Shown: one piece after another, positions 53,535 through 61,821 of the stretch
How positions within the stretch are numbered: the first letter of the stretch is position 1
Layout: each line of letters starts with the position of its first letter
Assembly (NCBI GenBank): GCA_016722945.1
Contig: JAEQMT010000038.1
Coordinates: forward strand, 62,001 to 126,000
Direction: 5' to 3'
DNA length: 64,000 nucleotides
Origin: Desulfofustis sp. PB-SRB1
GTDB taxonomy: Bacteria > Desulfobacterota > Desulfobulbia > Desulfobulbales > Desulfocapsaceae
Position numbers and translations under genes: made by a program
Notes under the pieces: model-generated
The model's database searches: none
What the model saw: the letters and a program-made list of their open reading frames with translations, nothing else
Told to the model about the DNA's origin: nothing

Positions 53535-53645
53535 TTCATAATTAATTGAAATCACTTGATTCCCGCTGAAGCCTGCCCTTGAAGGGTGTAATCGAGGGCG
53601 GGAATGACGGTAGCAAACAATTTTTAGGTTTTTAAGAATTCATCA
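53535..53645. repeat. Family-1 MITE, copy G (left end missing)
   Basis: The core GATTCCCGCTGAAGCCTGCC and GAGGGCGGGAATGACGG and the right end GGTTTTTAAGAATTCATCA are present. The left part is replaced by copy H, so H probably inserted into or recombined with G. Together they fill the gap between gspC and the lipoprotein. Confidence 0.7.
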
Positions 53646-53705
53646 ATCATGATGGTATCTTAAGAGCTTCGCCTTTTTTCCCTGGCTTCACCATTGTCCA
53701 TATTT

Positions 53706-54449
53706 CTAACTCTCTGGAGGCTGCGGGAGCGGTTGCTCAACATTGATGCCGCCGCGAAACGAACGAATATTTTCGGGCAACTCCCCCGGCTGTACCGGCT
53801 GTCCTGGCGCTTCGGAGAGCCCCCTTGTTTGCGGGGCAGCCGGTACGACTATGGTCGGCTGCTGCTGGGCCGGATTGACCATCTGCCCCACCGGGCGGGG
53901 TGCCACTCGTTCAACACTGGTGGTCGGCGTAACCGGAGGTCGTCTCGCCACCGTGATCTCACGCGCCTCACTCATATCGAGCATTTCATCCTTGCCGCCC
54001 CGGTTTAAGACCACTTTGCCGCGCGAAATCTGTTTTATCAAGGTTTGTTCGATGGCATCACCCTGCTGATATATCTGCTGCTTGCGCTGGGTCTTATCAT
54101 AAATGATCGCCCGTTCGAGACCGTCCGGCCCGACAATTGTCCCCATCAACACCATGGCAAGGGTAGAAGGCGGCACCACTTCAATAGGCTGCTCGACTTC
54201 TTCGATAATCGGTTCATTTTTTTGCGTGGCAAACAGATTACGCTCAATAATCCGCCGCCGATCCTCTTCGACATCGTATTGGGCGGTTGGCTGGACAGCA
54301 ACCGGCGGCCGCCCAGCCACATCCGAAGAATCAACACGAATGTCCCCGGCAAAATAGCGTCCGAGCCACGCATAAAACAACTCCACCCCGCCGATGGCGC
54401 CAACCGTGATACCCAGTACAATTAATAGATATGTCAGCCTGGCGCCCAT
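53706..54449 (-). CDS. gspC: Type II secretion protein GspC (no PDZ domain)
   Basis: This inner-membrane protein of 247 residues has one N-terminal span (LTYLLIVLGITVGAIGGVEL) and the GspC homology region (NLFATQKNE, then LAMVLMGTIVGPDGLERAII, QGDAIEQTLIKQISRGKVVL). The tail is Pro/Gln-rich and likely disordered, and no PDZ domain is seen. GspC links the inner-membrane platform to the N-terminal domains of GspD. It follows gspM by 6 bp on the operon strand; normally it is first in such clusters. The only large gap in the operon lies downstream of this gene. Confidence 0.85.
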   Translation of the reverse strand: MGARLTYLLIVLGITVGAIGGVELFYAWLGRYFAGDIRVDSSDVAGRPPVAVQPTAQYDVEEDRRRIIERNLFATQKNEPIIEEVEQPIEVVPPSTLAMVLMGTIVGPDGLERAIIYDKTQRKQQIYQQGDAIEQTLIKQISRGKVVLNRGGKDEMLDMSEAREITVARRPPVTPTTSVERVAPRPVGQMVNPAQQQPTIVVPAAPQTRGLSEAPGQPVQPGELPENIRSFRGGINVEQPLPQPPES

Positions 54450-54455
54450 CTGCTC

Positions 54456-55052
54456 CTATACCTCGCGGGGCGCCGCCTGCTCATAGGTCAGCACATTTAG
54501 GGTTATATCAAGCAGGCCGGCCTCGTCGCTGTTTTTTTGAATGGCCATCCGGCGGATAAACACCAGTTGCTCCCTGTCTTCAATCCGCTGCAGAAAATCC
54601 ACCAGGTTTTCGGTTGTCAATCGCTCTATTTTCATCTCCACCGAAGACTCGCTGAATTCACCTTCCAACTCCTGCGATGAAGGCCTCATAAAGGCAACCC
54701 GACCTTTGATACCGGCAGCGGCGGCCTGCTGTTCAAGAAAGCTGAAGAGGCTGAAATCTCCGCTCCGTGCCAGGACGAGCTGAGCGATGTCTGATTGCTG
54801 TTCCACCAGACCGATGTATTGCTGGCGGAGCATCAGCATATCGGTTAATTCAAACTGACGGCGATCCACAAGCCGCCGCACGGTCTCCTTGGATGAGAAA
54901 AATGGTTCAGCCACCAGTTGGATAAATAAGAAACCACCGACAAAGATACAGCCCGCCGCAAGCACTATCTTTTCCCGCCGGGCAAGTCGATCCAGCCCCA
55001 GCTTATCAAAAATCCGGGCAATGATGGTGGTCCGCGCAGCTGCCATGTTCAA
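54456..55052 (-). CDS. gspM: Type II secretion protein GspM
   Basis: This protein of 198 residues has a cytoplasmic start, one membrane span (KIVLAAGCIFVGGFLFIQLV) and a periplasmic part with a coiled-coil helix (RRLVDRRQFELTDMLMLRQQ) and a ferredoxin-like fold. GspM pairs with GspL in the inner-membrane platform. Sequence conservation in this family is low, so the call rests on topology and on position between gspL (3 bp) and gspC. Confidence 0.82.
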   Translation of the reverse strand: MNMAAARTTIIARIFDKLGLDRLARREKIVLAAGCIFVGGFLFIQLVAEPFFSSKETVRRLVDRRQFELTDMLMLRQQYIGLVEQQSDIAQLVLARSGDFSLFSFLEQQAAAAGIKGRVAFMRPSSQELEGEFSESSVEMKIERLTTENLVDFLQRIEDREQLVFIRRMAIQKNSDEAGLLDITLNVLTYEQAAPREV

Positions 55053-55055
55053 TTC

Positions 55056-56555
55056 CTACAATTCCAACATGAGTTCAAAACGAACCCCTTCGTCATTTGG
55101 TGCAAGATTTGCTGAACCAATATCGACGGCGCTGAAGTAGATCGACCCCTCCAGCGCCTTGGTGAGCTGGTCTACAGTTAGGAATGTATCGGTAACGCCT
55201 CGTATACGCAAGGATTTCTGGTCGTAGATGACACGCTCGAAGGTAACCGACAGCGAATCCGGCAGGCGTGCCGATATCTCCGCCAGCAACCGCACCACCG
55301 TGGTCTCCGGCACCAGCAGACTAGGGGAGCCGTCACTGCTGCCACGCGCCGCTATTTTTGCCTGTAACTGCCGATAAGGCTCCGGCCCCGGATTCTCACC
55401 GCCAACGGTTTCCCGGTAGAGTTCCTTGAGGCGCAATTCAAGTTGATCGCGACTGTCCCGCAATCGTTGCATCTCATAGACCTGATAGCCCAAAACGAGG
55501 GTCCCGATCAGGCAAGCCGCTAAAGCGGCAAGCTTGACGCTGCGTGGACTCAGGAGCGAAGTTCCGGCGCCGGGCGGCAACCCGCCCGGGTAAAAATCGA
55601 TACCGTCTTTGCCCGTACCAGCCCGACAAACAAGGGCAAGGGCATCATCCAGCAAGCCCGGCTGCCAGGCTCGAACGACGGAATCAAGATTTGCTATCTC
55701 GGCGCCAAGCATCACCGTATCGCTTTTCACCTCGGTCTGTAAACAAGACTCAAGCGGGTCGATGAATTCCGCACAGCTTCGCAGCGGACCGCTCACATAA
55801 CAGGCCATCTCCGCAAGTGACTTCAGTTCCGGAGCAGCGGCGCGGATGGTGAGCATCATCTCCCCGCCAATATCGGCGACCCAGCGGCGCCATTGCGAAA
55901 CAGCCTCGATGACGATTTTTTTATTTTTTCCATCAAGGCTCACACAGCTGGCATTTTCTCCGTACGGCAATGATCGCACCGTACGCACCCTGCCATTTAC
56001 GACAAGAACCAGATTCGCCGCGCCAGCTCCCGCCCCCAGCTGACAAAAGCTGCCGACGCCGTCGTTCACCATTGTGGTGCGGTGAGCAGCCTCGCGCAGA
56101 CCGGATACGGTAAGTGAGAGCGGCCGAAGATCGCAGGCGGTCAATCTGCCCACCATCTCATCTAGAATTTCTTTTTCCAGCAGCACCGTAAAAACCTCCG
56201 AGCCGCCCGCCTCATTGGTTTGCGCAACATAGTCAAAAACCAGTTCATCGATGTGAAACGATAAGCTGTCCTCGATCTCAAACGGCAATACCTTACGAAT
56301 CTTGCCCGGCTGGCTGAAAGGTAATTGAAAATGACGGACATGGAAATACTCGGCGCCCAGCGACACCGCGCATGATGCCCCGCCACCATTGCAGCGCTGT
56401 ACTACCTCGGTGAGGGCATAATCAAGCTCACTATGGTTTCGGTAAAGTGCGCAGTGAGCCGATTCAAGGACGTATGTCCGCTTTCGTCGAACATAGGAAA
56501 TGGCAGCCACAATATTGCAGCCGATTGAAATGGCGAGGTTTGGTTCGTTACTCAT
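55056..56555 (-). CDS. gspL: Type II secretion protein GspL
   Basis: This protein of 499 residues has an N-terminal actin-like cytoplasmic half (LAISIGCNIVAAISYVRR, then LGAEYFHVRHFQLPFSQPGK), a membrane span at about residues 337-358 (LAALAACLIGTLVLGYQVYE) and a C-terminal periplasmic domain of ferredoxin type. In other systems GspL recruits the ATPase GspE. Since no gspE is in this operon, its partner must be encoded elsewhere. It overlaps gspK by 4 bp (ATGA). Confidence 0.85.
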   Translation of the reverse strand: MSNEPNLAISIGCNIVAAISYVRRKRTYVLESAHCALYRNHSELDYALTEVVQRCNGGGASCAVSLGAEYFHVRHFQLPFSQPGKIRKVLPFEIEDSLSFHIDELVFDYVAQTNEAGGSEVFTVLLEKEILDEMVGRLTACDLRPLSLTVSGLREAAHRTTMVNDGVGSFCQLGAGAGAANLVLVVNGRVRTVRSLPYGENASCVSLDGKNKKIVIEAVSQWRRWVADIGGEMMLTIRAAAPELKSLAEMACYVSGPLRSCAEFIDPLESCLQTEVKSDTVMLGAEIANLDSVVRAWQPGLLDDALALVCRAGTGKDGIDFYPGGLPPGAGTSLLSPRSVKLAALAACLIGTLVLGYQVYEMQRLRDSRDQLELRLKELYRETVGGENPGPEPYRQLQAKIAARGSSDGSPSLLVPETTVVRLLAEISARLPDSLSVTFERVIYDQKSLRIRGVTDTFLTVDQLTKALEGSIYFSAVDIGSANLAPNDEGVRFELMLEL

Positions 56556-57580
56556 AGGTACCGATACGTCCGCCGGACAATGCGCAGACTGCTATCAGAG
56601 TCGCGTACAAGATCGGCAATAAGACTCATCCGGCTCCCCAGATAGCGGCTGTTTACCGTCACCGTAAATGTTTGCGAGTCGGTCTTCAGCATATCGCCCG
56701 GCAACTCTATGTCAGCGGGCCAGCCGCTTACCCGGCGATACCATGAGACCCCCGAAAAAGCCGGGGCGTTGTTCTCATCAGCTCTAAATTCTTCAAGTTT
56801 TTCGACATGTTCAGCATTAATCCTGGGGTCGATGGCCATCAGCACCGGCGCCCGCACGGTATTTAGATTTACCGTGCCGCCGGTATCGAGAATAGTAACG
56901 ACTTCACGCAGCCCCAGATGCTCATCAGTGCCATATAACAATTCGGTGGTTACTCCCTTTACCAGGGAAAGCTCGGCAAGAGAGACAAAGGGCCCGTTTC
57001 TCGGTTCAATGCCGTTTTCTCGGGACAGATAATAACCGCTTTCCGCGCCATAGGGCAATTCATTATCGTCTTCGTCAAGCCAGTCGGCAAGGCTGTCAAC
57101 GATTTCGCGTGCTGCCACCTCATCCTCAACCACAAAGAGGCCGCTGGTAAGCAGCCGATAGAGGACATCGCGCCACGGTGTATCTTCGTCCGCCAGCGCG
57201 TTGATCGGAAATTTCCCATCATGATCAACGATCACAGCCTCTACCACCCCCTGACTGAATTCTCCGGGAATCGGTTGCTCGCCGAGCAGCGACCATGAAT
57301 CAAAACCATGGTCGTACTGGTTCGATGTACCATCGGTATGGAGCACGGCCATCGCGATGTCCATTCCAGATTCGGTCATGGCCCGCATGATGCTTTGATT
57401 TTTGTAGATATTTGTTTCCGCATAGCCACTGCTCATGGCTTGATTAAAGGAAACCACCGCGGCAACCAGCAGGGTAATCATACTCAACACCAGCAACAGG
57501 GCCAGACCTTGCTGCCCACCGGCGCACCGTGAGGATGAATCCTTTTGTTTATGGCCGGCGATGCTTGGCAATTTCATCAT
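56552..57580 (-). CDS. gspK: Type II secretion minor pseudopilin GspK
   Basis: This protein of 342 residues is the large pseudopilin at the tip of the T2SS pseudopilus. A prepilin-type start is visible: GGQQG followed by LALLLVLSMITLLVAAVVSF, without the Glu at +5, as usual for GspK. The GspK-specific part follows, with DHDGKFPINALAD, a helix-rich insert EIVDSLADWLDEDDNELPYG and the calcium-site-like PYGAESGYYLSRENG, then SLAELSLVKGVT and VNLNTVRAPVLMA. It overlaps gspL at the stop. Confidence 0.92.
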   Translation of the reverse strand: MMKLPSIAGHKQKDSSSRCAGGQQGLALLLVLSMITLLVAAVVSFNQAMSSGYAETNIYKNQSIMRAMTESGMDIAMAVLHTDGTSNQYDHGFDSWSLLGEQPIPGEFSQGVVEAVIVDHDGKFPINALADEDTPWRDVLYRLLTSGLFVVEDEVAAREIVDSLADWLDEDDNELPYGAESGYYLSRENGIEPRNGPFVSLAELSLVKGVTTELLYGTDEHLGLREVVTILDTGGTVNLNTVRAPVLMAIDPRINAEHVEKLEEFRADENNAPAFSGVSWYRRVSGWPADIELPGDMLKTDSQTFTVTVNSRYLGSRMSLIADLVRDSDSSLRIVRRTYRYL

Positions 57581-57608
57581 GTAGTTGTGTTTTCCGGGAA
57601 TCGGTATG

Positions 57609-58268
57609 CTATTTAAATTTCAACTCCGCCGGAGCAAGAGAGACGACGGCGTTGTATTGGGCAGATGATCGCCCGCCTTCTGAGTCGTCTGCAAACGAAA
57701 ACGACAGATACACCGCACGGGGATATACCTGCTCCTCATCCGGGTCGGCGGAAGAGTCCCACTGCTCGGAGTCCTGATCCTGGGCGCCCTGATAGCTCAT
57801 CTGAAAAAACGAGAGGCCCTCAGCCAGCGGCAGCGCCATGGTGGCTTCCCGCGGCACCGGCTCCATGCCGGGATAGAGGGGTTTCTGGGTGCGAACCAGA
57901 GTGAATGAGTCAGGATACCGTTCATCTTCAAGCAGGTAATAGCCGATGGTCACATCCGAGTCGGCAATGACGTCGGGGCTAAAACGGGCTTGTGAGGTTG
58001 AACCAAAACTCAGAAACGGCTGTGAGTTCACTGAACTCAGCGGCTCTCTGGCGGTAAAGCCGGCATCGGGATGGATAACAAGTCCCTTGAGATCTTCCTG
58101 CATCCTCTCGATAAGTCGTCTAGCCTGGCCACCCCGCATAATCTGCTGCTCGACATGGGTGGTGGTGGACACGACAGTGCTGGAAAGCGTATACACCAGT
58201 CCCAGGGTGATGGAAAAGAGCACCAGGGCAATGAGAATCTCAAGCAGCGTAAAACCTTTAGTACACAT
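57609..58268 (-). CDS. gspJ: Type II secretion minor pseudopilin GspJ
   Basis: This 219-residue pseudopilin has a short leader ending CTKG, cleavage before FTLLEILIALVLFSITLGLV with Glu at +5, and a beta-rich body. It forms a tip complex with GspI and GspK. It is 28 bp from gspK and 2 bp after gspI. The start at 58268 is an ATG with a usual leader length. Confidence 0.92.
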   Translation of the reverse strand: MCTKGFTLLEILIALVLFSITLGLVYTLSSTVVSTTTHVEQQIMRGGQARRLIERMQEDLKGLVIHPDAGFTAREPLSSVNSQPFLSFGSTSQARFSPDVIADSDVTIGYYLLEDERYPDSFTLVRTQKPLYPGMEPVPREATMALPLAEGLSFFQMSYQGAQDQDSEQWDSSADPDEEQVYPRAVYLSFSFADDSEGGRSSAQYNAVVSLAPAELKFK

Positions 58269-58270
58269 GA

Positions 58271-58675
58271 TTACTGCTCCAGCCCGACAAGCAGATAGCG
58301 ATTCAGGGTGAAGACGTTCTCCGAATCACTCACCCTCAGTTCAATCCGGCGTAGCATTTCCCGGGCGTCGGCAAGATGAGTTACATCGTCAAACTGGGGG
58401 TAATCGACAATGAGTTCCCAGGTGTAACCGGGATGGTCTTCGAATGCTCCCGTGCCGCCGAACGGCTCACTGCCGGACTGCTCGATTTCGGCCATTCTTT
58501 CATCCGCCAGGGTGGCGGCGGTAAACATGAAATCGGCCGCCTGAGCGGTAAAGACGGATTGCTGCTGACTGCCCAGAATAGCCGATAACCCGATAGCGAG
58601 AATGGCAAGGGCGACCATGACCTCGAGAAGGGTAAAACCGGCTGTCCTGCCGTACCAATTATCCGTCCAGTTCAT
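58271..58675 (-). CDS. gspI: Type II secretion minor pseudopilin GspI
   Basis: This protein of 134 residues has the leader ending RTAG and cleavage before FTLLEVMVALAILAIGLSAI. The body shows the family's ADERMAEIEQS-like helix turn and the C-terminal VFTLNRYLLVGL strand. It initiates the minor pseudopilin tip. The ATG at 58675 is chosen since it keeps a normal leader; it overlaps gspH by 17 bp. An upstream ATG at 58699 is possible. Confidence 0.9.
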   Translation of the reverse strand: MNWTDNWYGRTAGFTLLEVMVALAILAIGLSAILGSQQQSVFTAQAADFMFTAATLADERMAEIEQSGSEPFGGTGAFEDHPGYTWELIVDYPQFDDVTHLADAREMLRRIELRVSDSENVFTLNRYLLVGLEQ

Positions 58676-59267
58676 AGGTGGTTGGCTCCAGTTGTTCATC
58701 TGCTATGCGTATATCGGTCAAAAACGGTGAATAATCCACCCCCATCACCGAACTGCCGTCGGTAAGGTTGACAATGAACGGCCCGGCCATGCCCTGAGGG
58801 GAAAACCAGATCTCGACGGGGCCGGTGGCCGGACGATCGCCGTCGCCAACAAAAACCGACAGTATGGTGATGGTATCGGGTAATTCGATGGTCCGGGAGA
58901 CAGGCTCATCCGGCTGCCCAGTAGCTCCCGCCTGTGGGTCGGGGTTGGTGAGCGAAAACTCGCCGGCGGAAATATCGATACTTAGCATGGCGCCCCCCGC
59001 AACCGTCAACGCACGTTCCCGCGCCCCCTTGATCAGGTAGACAAGATCACGGGTGGATTTTTTCAAGGGATCATTGAGCAGATCCATACCAAAACGGGGG
59101 ACCGTTACCCCAACAATGATAACGATCAGGACAAGGACTACAAGAAGCTCCAACAGGGTGAATGCATCGCTACTCTTGCCGAAAAAACCAGCACCGCACC
59201 GGCGCTGCCGGGGCCATCGGCAGTGACCGGTTTTACTCCAGATCCCAATTGTTGATATCAGCGTCAC
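58659..59267 (-). CDS. gspH: Type II secretion minor pseudopilin GspH
   Basis: This protein of about 202 residues has a GspH/FimT core. The GTG at 59267 is chosen for its ideal ribosome site (GGGAGGAG, six bases away), inside the 3' end of gspG. The leader is longer than usual, about 36 residues, and the cleavage site reads KSSDA followed by FTLLELLVVLVLIVIIVGVT, with Ala instead of Gly at -1, which is tolerated but unusual. The beta-rich C-terminal part (PVSRTIELPDTITILSV) is typical. It overlaps gspG by 35 bp and gspI by 17 bp. Confidence 0.87.
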   Translation of the reverse strand: MTLISTIGIWSKTGHCRWPRQRRCGAGFFGKSSDAFTLLELLVVLVLIVIIVGVTVPRFGMDLLNDPLKKSTRDLVYLIKGARERALTVAGGAMLSIDISAGEFSLTNPDPQAGATGQPDEPVSRTIELPDTITILSVFVGDGDRPATGPVEIWFSPQGMAGPFIVNLTDGSSVMGVDYSPFLTDIRIADEQLEPTTYELDG

Positions 59268-59691
59268 TGCCTTCTCCTCCCGGTTCGCCGTCGGCGCCGT
59301 AGGAGCTGATGTCGAAATCACCGTTGAGCCCGGGGCTGAGATAGACAAACTCGTTGGCCCATGGGTCGAGGGGCACTTTGCGGCTTTCCAGATAACCGCC
59401 CTCGCGCCATTTGGGGGGCAGTCTTCCCGCCGAGGGCGGCTCCACCAGGGCTTGCAGCCCCTGTTCCGAGGAGGGAAACATACCGTTGTCGAGCTTGTAC
59501 ATCTTTATCGCGGTTTCCAGCCCCTTTATCTGTAATTCGGCACTGGTCCGCCGTGCATCCTCGTCGCGACCGATGATCTTAGGGCCGACATAACCCACGA
59601 GGATACCGATAATAACCAGCACCACCAGGAGCTCGATAAGGGTAAAACCGGCCTGGCCGTGTTGGTGGTTTCCGTTCGTGTATCTATTCAT
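59233..59691 (-). CDS. gspG: Type II secretion major pseudopilin GspG
   Basis: This pilin of 152 residues has a leader ending HGQAG, cleavage before FTLIELLVVLVIIGILVGYV with Glu at +5, and the highly conserved GPKIIGRDEDARRTSAELQI. The C-terminal calcium-binding loop GGYLESRKVPLDPWANEFVY and SSYGADGEPGGEGSDADINN completes it. It builds the pseudopilus shaft. The ATG at 59691 lies inside the last codons of the CFI-box protein gene, coupling their translation. Confidence 0.96.
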   Translation of the reverse strand: MNRYTNGNHQHGQAGFTLIELLVVLVIIGILVGYVGPKIIGRDEDARRTSAELQIKGLETAIKMYKLDNGMFPSSEQGLQALVEPPSAGRLPPKWREGGYLESRKVPLDPWANEFVYLSPGLNGDFDISSYGADGEPGGEGSDADINNWDLE

Positions 59692-61807
59692 ACCGTGATC
59701 GTGGATAGAAATTTCCTTTACACCAGTAAATCCCCGCGAATGCAGCCAGCATCTGCACGGCCACAAGAGGGTTGAGCAGCAAAAAGACCATCGCCGTAAT
59801 CGGCAGCAAACACAGTGCGGCTGCAAGTCGCAGCAATACGTTGGCCTCTATTGTCGCGGCCAGGTGCGGCGAATAATGATAATACCAACCTATGAGGTGG
59901 CGTCCCCAGTCGTGTGGGGCCAGAAAAACATCACGGAAACGGCGAAGCAGCCGAACTTCCATAGAGCGTTCGGAACCAAAGGCGGCGGTAGCGATAAAGC
60001 AGGCGTCGTTGGTTTCAAAACGGCGCTCATTGCCGTAGATTACCGTGTCATCAGACAGCAGTGCATAGGAACGCACGTAGTAAGATGTCTGTGGGTTGAC
60101 ACCGTCAATCTCGCTGGTAAAATCGCCAACACCCGAGCCATCCTCGGTCTGGCCGCCGGTGACCCGGTATGCTTCATAGTCCCAGAAATCCCCGATCCCC
60201 GAGGTATTATCATTATCAGCGGCAGGGTCTGTAGAATCCGCAACCTGATATTTCGGCTCCGGATCGATTGAAAAAACCACCCCACGCTTAGTGACGGATG
60301 GTATCTCACAACCGGCCGGGCATTCATCTTTACATGCGGCAATCTCTTCTTCGGTGCCGCTGCATTGCGCCTCACACTCGGAAATACATTGGCCGGCGTC
60401 GGCATCAAGGGCGACAATGGCACCGCCGGTCATGGCACCCACCCGGCTGATATCGGCCAGTGGCGCGGTCTGAATGGTGTAGTCGGGATCATTGTCCGGC
60501 TTCGGCTTCGGCTTCGGCTTCGGCTTCGGCTTCGTCTCAGGGTCGGGGGCATCGATGAAATTGGCAACCAGGAAGCTGCCATCACCGTTGTACACAGAAG
60601 AGCCTGCCGTGAATACTGAATCGTCGGAAGCGACGGCAATCGTCGCGAACGTATCATCGCTATCGCTGATCTGGGTAGTGATTATATCGACTTCGTCATC
60701 ATTATCAGGCACCAAATATGCCCCTTCACGGTCAGATTCACCGTTCTGGAAGCCCGCCGCGACGAGTGAGCCATCCACTCGCATGGCGACGGCGTTGAGG
60801 CCACCATCTATACCATTGTCATAGACAACAATACCATTGGAGCCAAAGCCATCATCAGCAACACCATTGGCAAGATACCTGCCCATCATCATGCGTCTGC
60901 CGCCGCCGCTGCCCCACACCCTTCCCGCGATAACGATTTTTTCCTCCTCCCCAACAACACAATCAGATACGAAGATTTCTTCTTCCTGATTAATGTATCT
61001 GACGACGCCGGCCGAGCCAAATCCCGCCGACCTGGCACCTAGATAATTGTAACCAAGGAGCAACACCCCGTCTCGCTCATCAGTATCGGTATATGTTCCA
61101 GCGGCAACCAGGCGGCCAAACCCGGCTTGCGTAACAAGAGAAGAAATAGTGCCGGACATTTCATTCTCGACAATGACGCCCTGCTCACCAAACTCCGTAA
61201 AGAGCGATCCGCTACTATCAAACGCGACAAGAATAGGATATGTTCGATCACCCTCGGAAAGACTGCCGGCGGCGACGAAGAGATTGGCGGTCAATTCAAT
61301 GACGCTGTTAAACACCACATCTGCACCATCCTCGGAATACTCTGTTATCCCATCTGTAGCAAATGCTTGATCAAGCTCGCCATTTTCAAGAACACGGATC
61401 AACATGCCAACTTTGCGCCGCCCCTGGGTAGCAAAACCGGCCACCAGAGATGCCCCATCTGACTGTATGGTCAGATCATGCAGAGCGTTATCACCCACGG
61501 CAAAGTCAATTCCGTAATTAAAGACAAAACTCGGATCCACCGAACCATCGGTGTTGTAGCGCACCATTGCGGCATTACGGTAGGACCCGGTGTCACTAAA
61601 ACCGACGGCCAGGATGCGGCCATCATCAAAAAGCGTAATGTCTTCGATCCCATCGTCAAAGACACTGAGAGGGGTAATGACCACCCCACTATCGCCGAAC
61701 TCGTCGTTGAGTTCCCAGGCGGCGATACCCACTGCCGGTAACGCTGCTAAACATATCATGAGCGTACAAAGCGTCCAGCCGCGGTAAAACACCTTTGTGT
61801 TCGCCAT
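59684..61807 (-). CDS. CFI-box C-terminal protein with delta-60-like repeats
   Basis: This protein of 707 residues is embedded in the secretion operon between gspF and gspG. A signal peptide (TLCTLMICLAALPAVGIAAW) is followed by repeats of about 55-60 residues of the kind D..FG..G-(I/V)V....-(I)-D..V.DDG..-(V)AG (delta-60-like beta-propeller). A long KPKPKPKPKPKP linker (60499-60535) then separates a cysteine-rich part (CISECEAQC, CKDECPAGCE) and a beta domain. The C-terminus is a CFI-box: CFIATAAFGS, then VRLLRRFRDVFL and YYHYSPHLAATIEANVLLRL with two hydrophobic helices. It is probably exported by the secretion system and anchored at the membrane by the box helices. Function unknown. Confidence 0.83.
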   Translation of the reverse strand: MANTKVFYRGWTLCTLMICLAALPAVGIAAWELNDEFGDSGVVITPLSVFDDGIEDITLFDDGRILAVGFSDTGSYRNAAMVRYNTDGSVDPSFVFNYGIDFAVGDNALHDLTIQSDGASLVAGFATQGRRKVGMLIRVLENGELDQAFATDGITEYSEDGADVVFNSVIELTANLFVAAGSLSEGDRTYPILVAFDSSGSLFTEFGEQGVIVENEMSGTISSLVTQAGFGRLVAAGTYTDTDERDGVLLLGYNYLGARSAGFGSAGVVRYINQEEEIFVSDCVVGEEEKIVIAGRVWGSGGGRRMMMGRYLANGVADDGFGSNGIVVYDNGIDGGLNAVAMRVDGSLVAAGFQNGESDREGAYLVPDNDDEVDIITTQISDSDDTFATIAVASDDSVFTAGSSVYNGDGSFLVANFIDAPDPETKPKPKPKPKPKPDNDPDYTIQTAPLADISRVGAMTGGAIVALDADAGQCISECEAQCSGTEEEIAACKDECPAGCEIPSVTKRGVVFSIDPEPKYQVADSTDPAADNDNTSGIGDFWDYEAYRVTGGQTEDGSGVGDFTSEIDGVNPQTSYYVRSYALLSDDTVIYGNERRFETNDACFIATAAFGSERSMEVRLLRRFRDVFLAPHDWGRHLIGWYYHYSPHLAATIEANVLLRLAAALCLLPITAMVFLLLNPLVAVQMLAAFAGIYWCKGNFYPRSRYE
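60499..60535 (-). repeat. Hexanucleotide tandem repeat coding for KP linker
   Basis: About six copies of GGCTTC (plus strand) encode the KPKPKP run. Such arrays change length by slippage in steps of two residues and could tune linker length without breaking the frame. Confidence 0.8.
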
Positions 61808-61821
61808 GCGATTCCCCGCTG

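Noticed and set aside
60365-60619. Plus-strand open frame with RLRLRLRLR repeats
   Set aside because: It is produced by the hexanucleotide repeat that encodes the KP linker on the other strand.
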